NCBI GenBank assembly: GCA_030407315.1
Contig: JALQPE010001823.1
Coordinates: 186,001 to 250,000, forward strand
Length of the DNA: 64,000 nucleotides
Direction of reading: 5' to 3'
Source of the DNA: Asparagopsis taxiformis
Lineage: Eukaryota; Rhodophyta; Florideophyceae; Bonnemaisoniales; Bonnemaisoniaceae
Within the stretch, counting starts at the first letter, position 1, and the number at the start of each line of letters is the position of its first letter. Positions 57,816 to 64,000 of this stretch are shown here, piece after piece. A model generated the notes under the pieces. It did no database searches. It was not told where the DNA came from and was given only the letters and a program-made list of their open reading frames with translations. Made by a program: the position numbers and the translations under genes.

Positions 57816-59141
57816 TCATACTGTTACCCCGTCATCATAGACACGGACTAGGTCTTCAACACTCGCTGGGGCTAAAGTCACAGGACAGTGGGGGTCCTGC
57901 TGCAAATGTCTCAAAATACAAAGATAACAAAATACATAACCCGATGTCGCCTGCATGTCATGAAAGTTAGAAACATTAGCAAGCATTCTAGTAACGCAAC
58001 GCCGGGATTCGCAACATTTCACATACGCATGCAGTTGGGTTGACACGAACTTGATGGCAGAGCGGGCACAAGCCTGTTGCCGTTGCAGTCTTGGGATCAA
58101 CACCGGCTGCAGGTTGTAGCGGCTCAGGGGCACTTATGGTTGGCCCTGTTTCCCTTGGGATGGCAGCCTGCAACAAGATGAGGAAAATTAGAACACATGC
58201 ATTTCGGTAGAACGTGCAAGCTTAATTCTATGACATACCTCTGCAGCGTAGTAATACTCAAGAAATCGAAATGCGAATATCCCTGCGAAGAATGCCACCT
58301 TCAGCACTCCCATGACTTTGTCAGAAATACCGGACAAGAAGCGGAGAACTGTAGTATCGCTGTTTTGCTTTAGACCTCCAGCATAATTTCGAGCGGAGTT
58401 GGACAGTAATTCGCTCGGACTAAGCCGTCGCAAAACAAGACCCTGAAGAGCAAGTGCTGGTGTAAAATGTTTCGTATGTCCATATAGGTATAGAACATTG
58501 AACAGGAGATTTAGACCGTCAGAGGTTGCGGAAAAACGAGGGTACCATCTCAAAATCATCCGCCGAAATGATGGGCTGGTCAAGAATGAACGAAGGCTTG
58601 CGAGAATCCTTTCAAATTCCTGCACGAAATGTTTGGCGTTAAATGAGGCTCCGCTTGTATTACGCGTTCTACGGTGGGTTGCAGAAATACTTTGATTTGG
58701 GATTGATTGTTCCGACATTTGTAAACTTGTTCCAAGCATATCCGCAGCCGCACCCCCAGTTGAATTCGTGTACCATTGATCAAGTTTTAGCTTTGCATGG
58801 GGCGCAACAACCATGAGCAGAACGCTGAGCAGTACTTGTCGAAACGTCAATTGACGGTTTGTAGAGGCTGCTGCCATACTGAAATCAGGGCTTGATGACC
58901 TTCGCAGGGAATAGAATGATTCTGCCAGGGTTGAAGAATCCTTTCGCAGCTGTGAGGTTTCCAGTAGGACAAGGAGTGACGTGAAGATTTCATCGGACCA
59001 TGCAGCGAGACGGACTAAACGAGGGTGCCGTACGGATAGAACTTCTAGCGTGAATCGCAATGCTGGCCTTAATGCCGAACTGAGATGTTCTGCAGCATAT
59101 ACTTCGAAAAACGAGGGTCTCAGAGGAGCGGCGGTGCTCAT
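57816..59141 (-). CDS. PEX12: Peroxisome biogenesis factor PEX12
   Basis: Three exons on the minus strand: 59141-58239, 58167-58027, 57950-57816. Introns are 71 and 76 bp, donors GTATGT, acceptors CAG, all phase 0. The product is 392 residues. The Pex2/Pex12 domain begins RPSFFEVYAAEHLSSALRPALRFTLEVLS, with SDEIFTSLLVLLE and the SFYSLRR motif, then membrane-embedded helices. The C-terminal RING is CPLCHQVRVNPTAC-ATSGYVFCYLCILRHLQQDPHCPV, split by the second intron exactly inside the conserved VNxT...ATSGYVFCYxC motif. PEX12 works with PEX2 and PEX10 as an E3 complex that ubiquitinates and recycles PEX5. The longer frame from TTG at 59180 is not used. Confidence 0.92.
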
Positions 59142-59651
59142 AGTTTCGGATACCCGTTGCGCTGTACTGTCTGAAATCAATGGCTTCGTTGAGAACTGCG
59201 TTCAGCTCAGAGGCTTGATGGCAGCAAGATTGGCGCTAATTGTATCAAAATGTCATGCTCGACTGTGATCTAGAAAATTAGCGTACTACCCTGAGGCAGC
59301 TTGGTTTGCAATTTGGATATTTGTTGCTCAATCACACGTGACTGGCTTCAGGAGCTCGATTCACATCAGGTGAAATACAATTTGCCTCAAATACAATGGT
59401 TTCACTTTAAAATTAATCGCTAATCCGCCAGACCAGCTCTGACAAGAACATCTCCTGCATCCCCCCCAACGCTTCTATTCGGCGTGACTACTCCATCGCT
59501 TCGACTTTGCCCACTCTTGACGACTATTCGCTTCCAATCCTTCTTCCCAATCGCCCTTACAAGCCAAGCGTCGTGGGGGTAAAAATTGGTGCTCCAGGTC
59601 GCACCAACTCATCTGCAACTACCCGAAACAACTACCAAATCGACATTCAGC
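59142..59651. other. Divergent promoter region, PEX12 and TatB-like genes
   Basis: 510 bp. A frame starting at 59507 is a shadow of the TatB-like gene in another register. No separate gene is seen. Confidence 0.3.
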
Positions 59652-60452
59652 ATGACAATAACTTTCATTTCATTATATCCCAGCGCTTTGCGTTACCATT
59701 CTTCATCCCTGCAGAAAAGCTGCAGCTGGATTGGGAGCAAATCCATTCGTACACAATGTACTTCATTTCGCGGCGCGTGTATAAATCGACGAGCGTTACA
59801 ACATTTTGTCAGACGTGCAAATGTTCACTCGACTCCAAAGGCAATCCTGGGTGGTGGTGGATTTCTGGGTGTGGGGCCTTCAGAGGTAGTTGTGATTGTA
59901 GCTGTGGGGTGGCTTCTTCTTGGGCCGCAGAAAATGGTACAATTAGCGAAGGATTCCGGTAAGCTGCTCGGGCAGCTTCGGCGTACAGCAGACGAAGCAC
60001 AGGATACGTTCAGAGAAGCCATTGATATGGAACTTCTCGCAGAAACAGAAGAGCTTTTAACTGGGACGCCAAGTAAAAAGTTTGAAACACGTACGAAACC
60101 AGGCGAAGACGAAGCTGCGATTGCAGACACTGCAGATGCGGTTCGGGAAGCTATAGGGACCAATGGTGCACATGCAGATGCTGATGATATTGTCTCACCC
60201 CAAGTCGAAACGCCGGTGAAGGGTGAGGATCAAGAGCAAAGTCCATTTCTGGACCAGTTGAAACGTGTTTCTGATCCGAATCAAGTGGCTCCGAGTGAAG
60301 TGCCTGACCTTGACGTTGATCTGGACACAGAGCTAGAGCTGCAGAAACTGGAGAAGGAATATTTGGAGGCGAGAGCACGTTTGAAAAAAACAAAGAATGT
60401 CCAAGAGGTGGACAAGGGTATTGGAGAGCTGAGGAGGGAGGGAGATCAGTAG
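59652..60452 (+). CDS. TatB/Hcf106-like thylakoid Tat translocase component
   Basis: 266 residues from the first ATG at 59652 (the longer frame begins with TTG). Residues 1-62 are a Ser/Arg-rich transit peptide. The mature start GGGGFLGVGPSEVVVIVAVGWLLLGPQKM shows the TatA/B transmembrane helix (about 77-90) beginning with the polar Glu and ending with the L-L-G-P hinge. It is followed by an amphipathic helix (VQLAKDSGKLLGQLRRTADEAQDTFREAI). The conserved Glu in the helix and long acidic C-terminal tail fit TatB/Hcf106 rather than short TatA. It would bind twin-arginine precursors at the thylakoid with TatC. The tail after residue 160 has no known domain. TatA/Tha4 cannot be strictly excluded. 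Confidence 0.83.
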   Translation: MTITFISLYPSALRYHSSSLQKSCSWIGSKSIRTQCTSFRGACINRRALQHFVRRANVHSTPKAILGGGGFLGVGPSEVVVIVAVGWLLLGPQKMVQLAKDSGKLLGQLRRTADEAQDTFREAIDMELLAETEELLTGTPSKKFETRTKPGEDEAAIADTADAVREAIGTNGAHADADDIVSPQVETPVKGEDQEQSPFLDQLKRVSDPNQVAPSEVPDLDVDLDTELELQKLEKEYLEARARLKKTKNVQEVDKGIGELRREGDQ

Positions 60453-60774
60453 ATGGTATTTGTTGAAAGGTTTTGCTTTACTACTAGGGAGCTCAGTTAC
60501 AGTTGGAGGCATTTCGGCATTGTCGCTAAAGATGTGGTCAAAGTTCCCAGTTACTAAACTGCCAATTATAGTTAATCGTCAAAACACTTTCATGTAGCAA
60601 GTCAACGCCACACGTTCAGTAAGGTTATTGAGTGGATTCGGGGTATGAATAAATAAGTCATGGCATGTGAGCTGGCTGTAAAACCAACTCACGAAAGGCA
60701 CGGGTATATCGACACAACTAGAGTTTCAACAGGGTATACAGATTGCAAATCTACAAAGCAAGGGCATACCGACG
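60453..60774. other. Convergent 3' region, TatB-like and BUD23 genes
   Basis: 322 bp with no gene seen. AT-rich 3' flanks. Confidence 0.35.
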
Positions 60775-61623
60775 CTAAAATTGAATGCGTCGTTTGCGGC
60801 CAGTATACTTGGAGTCACGCTTCGTTTCGTGGCCTTGTCTTCGCCTGCGATTCTTCTTCGAGATGACCCATTCCTTCCTGGAAACCGCCTCCTCCGCAGC
60901 CCGACGCCCTTTCTTCATCGGTCTTCTATTCCCCACAGCAACCTGTCTCTTACCACCCTGCTCGTCAACACCCAAGGGTTTCGGCTCAGCAACGCCCTTT
61001 GCCGGCGGACCCGCGGTCAAACACAAAAAATACTTTTTTGCTTTTGCACTATTCGGATAGTCCACCAGTAATCCACCGCTGAAGCCTGCGCGCATCGCCG
61101 AAGCTGTGAGCAGCTCCATCTGTGCGACATTTTCGGGATAAAATTGCAGTACAGCGCGTGCACTCTTTCTCAATGACGCGTACAACGTCGAGAAAAACGC
61201 ATTCAACCTCTTGTAGGGGTTGTGGTCACTTTGATCGGCATTACAAAGCCATTGAACAGCGGAGACTGAAATGGCACCATCAAAAGTGCCCATACGAAAT
61301 GCCATACCGTCACCCGCATCCGCCTGCATCAGATCCCCCTCGACATCTTTCTCTAGTGCTTCGGCCAGCATTGGGCCGGATATGTCAGTGCCGACCCAAT
61401 GGTGTCCGGCCTCTGTGATGACGCCGCCTGAGAGGCCCGTTCCGCAACCAATGTCCAGCAGGAGACCTTGTTCGCCCGGTGGAATGGCTAGAAGTTCTAC
61501 GCATCGTTCGGCGAGCGCGGTTTGAACTTGGGTCATGCGGGAACTGGCGGCGTATTTCGCTGCACCATCTGTAGCGTAGAATTCTGTCGCAGGCCCCGCA
61601 TGTTCTGGCCGTCGCGACGCCAT
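60775..61623 (-). CDS. BUD23: 18S rRNA (guanine-N7) methyltransferase BUD23
   Basis: 282 residues from ATG 61623. The long upstream frame to 62157 has no conserved content and is not used. The protein begins MASRRPEHAGPATEFYATDGAAKYAASSRM, the conserved BUD23/WBSCR22 start (RPEH...FYxxxEAxKY). SAM motif I is LLDIGCGTGLSGGVI (GCGTG at 59-63). Further motifs are VGTDISGPMLAEAL, FDGAISVSAVQWLCNAD and ARAVLQFYPENVAQMELL. The C-terminal basic tail (RRRQGHETKRDSKYTGRKRRIQF) is the WBS_methylT region, likely nucleolar and RNA-binding. With TRM112 it methylates a conserved G in 18S rRNA during 40S maturation. Length matches the family. Confidence 0.95.
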   Translation of the reverse strand: MASRRPEHAGPATEFYATDGAAKYAASSRMTQVQTALAERCVELLAIPPGEQGLLLDIGCGTGLSGGVITEAGHHWVGTDISGPMLAEALEKDVEGDLMQADAGDGMAFRMGTFDGAISVSAVQWLCNADQSDHNPYKRLNAFFSTLYASLRKSARAVLQFYPENVAQMELLTASAMRAGFSGGLLVDYPNSAKAKKYFLCLTAGPPAKGVAEPKPLGVDEQGGKRQVAVGNRRPMKKGRRAAEEAVSRKEWVISKKNRRRRQGHETKRDSKYTGRKRRIQF

Positions 61624-62354
61624 GATGACGATGCAGGAGTTGGAGAACGGGGCTTTGGGAAAGAGCGATTGCACTAGCTCGGCGTGTGTGAAGGTTAACA
61701 AGTTACGCCAACGCCACCGGCGGTATGCAGTTTTTGAAATAAAATTAATTATTTTGGAAAAGTTTGAGAGGCATAAAGATCTGTATAACGGACCTGTTGA
61801 AATTGGTGAGAGAACAAAAAGGATAGATTGAAGTGCTTTTATTGGACCAGAAAATATCCGGCAATATTGCTGGATGGACTTGTGGAAATTTGGTTGGACA
61901 GGACACAATCTCGCCTTGCCAATTGGATGTAGGAGCGATGCTCCGTGGTCCCACACGGAGCATGTTTTGGATGGGGTTGAACAGCGGCCGGGCTGGTGTA
62001 TCCAGATCAAATGTTTGCTCAAGTGCTCCACATGCAGCACATGCATGGGAGCGCGTGTGTTCTCGCAAATTTCTCTCCCAGCACGTATATGCGTCGTCCC
62101 GTGCATAATATTTCGCATATGCATCGTACCGATACGCTCGAATCTCGTTGCACTCACATACCGTCAACACGTTTGCTCCCTTGTTCCCCTTTCATTGCCG
62201 CACACGGATCAACAATTACTGCGCACGTGTGAACTACAGCTTCATTCCCTGCCTTTTTAAGCACGTCAAACCTGTCTACACAAGCCGGCTATACTGCCTG
62301 TTTCACCAAAGATCGTTTCATCCTTCTCGTCCAAACACGCCCCCGAACAAAACT
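61624..62354. other. Divergent promoter region, BUD23 and PGDH genes
   Basis: 731 bp between the two ATGs. The minus-strand frame over 61624-62157 is the unsupported extension of BUD23. No separate gene is seen. TTTTTAAGC near 62251 might be a weak TATA-like word. Confidence 0.35.
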
Positions 62355-64000
62355 ATGACGTTCTCCTGCTTTATCCCCACTGCTATTGTCCACACCCGCT
62401 CGTCCTTCCTATCTGCTCCAATCGCGCTCGCCTCTCGTCCCGACAATGTCCGCGCCAGACCATCTCGTGCAGTTCGCATGGTAGCTGCGCCAGAAAAATC
62501 CGTCCAGGAAGTCGCCACTACACCGCCGACAATGACCATTCTGCTGCCGGAGAAGCTTTCTGAAGAGGGGATTGCGCTCATGTCCGACCAGTTCACTGTC
62601 GTTAAAAAGCTCGACCTCACCCCAGAGACTCTTCTCGAGGAAATTCCCAATCATGATGCCATCATTATCCGCTCCGGTACCAAAATGACACGTGAAGTCA
62701 TCGAGGCCGCTACCAAACTTAAGGTTATTGGACGTGCAGGTGTCGGTGTGGATAACATCGATATTCCAGCCGCCACCGAACGCGGCGTCATGGTCGTGAA
62801 CGCTCCGACTGGAAACTGTGTCGCAGCAGCAGAACACTCTATCGCCCTCTTGTGCTCCATGGCCCGTCTCATCAGCGCCGCAGATGCCACAATCAAGTCA
62901 GGAAATTGGAATCGCGGCTCTTTCGTAGGAGCAAGTCTTGTTGACAAAACTCTTGGCATCATAGGTCTTGGTCGCATCGGTCGCGAGGTTGCCAAGCGTG
63001 CTCGTGGCCTTGGTATGAAGGTCGTGGCTACCGACCCGTTTACAAGTGAGGAGGCCGCTGCCGCACTGGGCGTTACTCTTGCACCCTTTGATGATGTACT
63101 CGCCAATGGCGACTTCATCACTTTACATATTCCTTTGATTCCTTCTACTCGGGGCCTTATTGATGCGGCAGCATTTAGTAAGATGAAGGACGGTGTTCGA
63201 CTGATCAATGCTGCTAGAGGTGGTATTGTTGTCGAATCAGCCCTTCTTGAGGCACTTGAATCTGGAAAGGTTGCTGGAGCCGCTCTGGATTGTTTCGAAT
63301 TCGAGCCTCCGCATAAGCATCCCGACTCAATTTCAGCACAGATTGTGCAACATCCTAAGGTTCTGGCCACCCCGCATTTGGGCGCCAGCACCCGTGAGGC
63401 ACAGGAGGACGTTGCTGTCGAAATTGCTACTGCTGTCCGAGATGTTTTGAATGGTGACATGGTCGCTACGATGATCAATGCTCCGAGTATGGCCCCTGAA
63501 GTGCTGAAGGCCCTCAAACCAAGAGCTGTGCTGTGTTCAGCTCTTGGCCGCCTGGCATACTACTTGTCAGGAGGAAATTTGCAGGGTGCAGTATCAGTAG
63601 ACTATTTCATTCCAGATGCCAGTGAAGACACACGGATGCTTCGCGCCGGTCTCATCAAGGGCCTTATGGAGCCAGCGCTAGGGTTACCAATTAGCATTGT
63701 CAACGCAGATGCTGTCGCGAAGCAGTCCAATTTCGGAATTACAGAAGTGAATCATTTTGCCAGACAAGATTCCAACAGTGAGGTCGTCGTCTCTGGTCGT
63801 GGAACACCAACTGTTGAAGGTCGTGTCACTAATGGACGTCCTCATGTCACTAGTATCGGAAGGTTCGAGTTGGACCTCCACTTGGATGGTATCATCATGG
63901 CATACAGTCAAGACGACCGTCCCGGTCAACTCGGTCTTGTCGGCACCTTGTTTGGTGAAAATGGGGTTAATATATCATCAATGACTCTTGCTCGTGATTC
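62355..64000 (+). CDS. D-3-phosphoglycerate dehydrogenase, 5' part (continues past the right edge)
   Basis: The frame is open from ATG 62355 to the end of the window (548 codons so far). Residues 1-45 are a plastid transit-like peptide. The dehydrogenase follows: GRAGVGVDNIDIPAATERGVMV, the NAD motif GLGRIG at 204-209, and catalytic residues R288 (NAARGGIV), E317 (DCFEFEPP) and H341 (TPHLGAST). Then the ASB-type substrate domain, and an ACT domain (MAYSQDDRPGQLGLVGTLF) at the edge. This is the plastid type of 3-PGDH, which starts the phosphorylated serine pathway by oxidising 3-phosphoglycerate. The ACT domain suggests serine feedback. The stop and the ACT end are outside the window. Confidence 0.95.
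   Translation, partial: MTFSCFIPTAIVHTRSSFLSAPIALASRPDNVRARPSRAVRMVAAPEKSVQEVATTPPTMTILLPEKLSEEGIALMSDQFTVVKKLDLTPETLLEEIPNHDAIIIRSGTKMTREVIEAATKLKVIGRAGVGVDNIDIPAATERGVMVVNAPTGNCVAAAEHSIALLCSMARLISAADATIKSGNWNRGSFVGASLVDKTLGIIGLGRIGREVAKRARGLGMKVVATDPFTSEEAAAALGVTLAPFDDVLANGDFITLHIPLIPSTRGLIDAAAFSKMKDGVRLINAARGGIVVESALLEALESGKVAGAALDCFEFEPPHKHPDSISAQIVQHPKVLATPHLGASTREAQEDVAVEIATAVRDVLNGDMVATMINAPSMAPEVLKALKPRAVLCSALGRLAYYLSGGNLQGAVSVDYFIPDASEDTRMLRAGLIKGLMEPALGLPISIVNADAVAKQSNFGITEVNHFARQDSNSEVVVSGRGTPTVEGRVTNGRPHVTSIGRFELDLHLDGIIMAYSQDDRPGQLGLVGTLFGENGVNISSMTLARD

Noticed and set aside
61624..62157. 180-residue N-terminal extension of BUD23
   Set aside because: The conserved family start lies at 61623; the extension has no similarity or targeting logic.
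1..64000. CRISPR arrays, operons, ribosome binding sites
   Set aside because: The window is eukaryotic nuclear DNA with spliceosomal introns; no direct-repeat arrays are present.

Overview
The window is nuclear DNA of a photosynthetic eukaryote, most likely a florideophyte red alga such as Chondrus; that assignment is inference. The evidence is: plastid genes with transit-like N-termini (two PAP/fibrillins, a C2-type ferredoxin, a TatB/Hcf106-like protein, 3-phosphoglycerate dehydrogenase), mostly intronless genes packed on both strands, a nuclear gene for the complex I 30 kDa subunit (often mitochondrial in plants and many protists), an RNA polymerase II large subunit whose tail lacks a tandem heptad array, and a pair of Golgi-type sulfotransferases of the kind that would sulfate a matrix galactan. 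Only five genes show introns (ten in total, 71-94 bp), with GTA-G donors and mostly CTAAC branch sites.

Layout. 1-44 kb is a compact gene island: a CDK9/CDKC-like kinase, a NEPRO-like nucleolar protein, PAP/fibrillin, RING-H2 protein, eIF3i, FdC2-like ferredoxin, MnmE GTPase, NAA50, a membrane RING protein, a MAPKK-like kinase, a second PAP/fibrillin, a YIPF6-like protein, a thiamine-phosphate synthase-like protein, a three-activity beta-oxidation fusion, a membrane protein of unknown function, SMC2, NDUFS3, an extended-synaptotagmin-like protein, Rab geranylgeranyltransferase alpha, NDUFS4, TAF4, RPB1 and a PHO80-type cyclin. 44-57 kb is a gene-poor, repeat-like stretch. Its only intact genes are two paralogous sulfotransferases; between them lie about 4.7 kb with no recognisable gene and a broken piggyBac-like transposon with 19-bp terminal inverted repeats. 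57-64 kb returns to dense genes: PEX12, a TatB-like protein, BUD23 and the start of 3-phosphoglycerate dehydrogenase, which runs off the right edge.

Functional links. Transcription is represented by RPB1, TAF4 and a CDK9-type kinase that in other organisms phosphorylates the RPB1 tail. Peroxisome function is represented by PEX12 and by the enoyl-CoA hydratase / hydroxyacyl-CoA dehydrogenase / thiolase fusion, which ends in a PTS1-like AKM. Complex I contributes two nuclear subunits.

The most unusual item is the 1132-residue beta-oxidation fusion at 19463-22861. It would carry three consecutive reactions on one chain. Start codons were placed at the first plausible in-frame ATG, because several longer open frames begin only with GTG or TTG.
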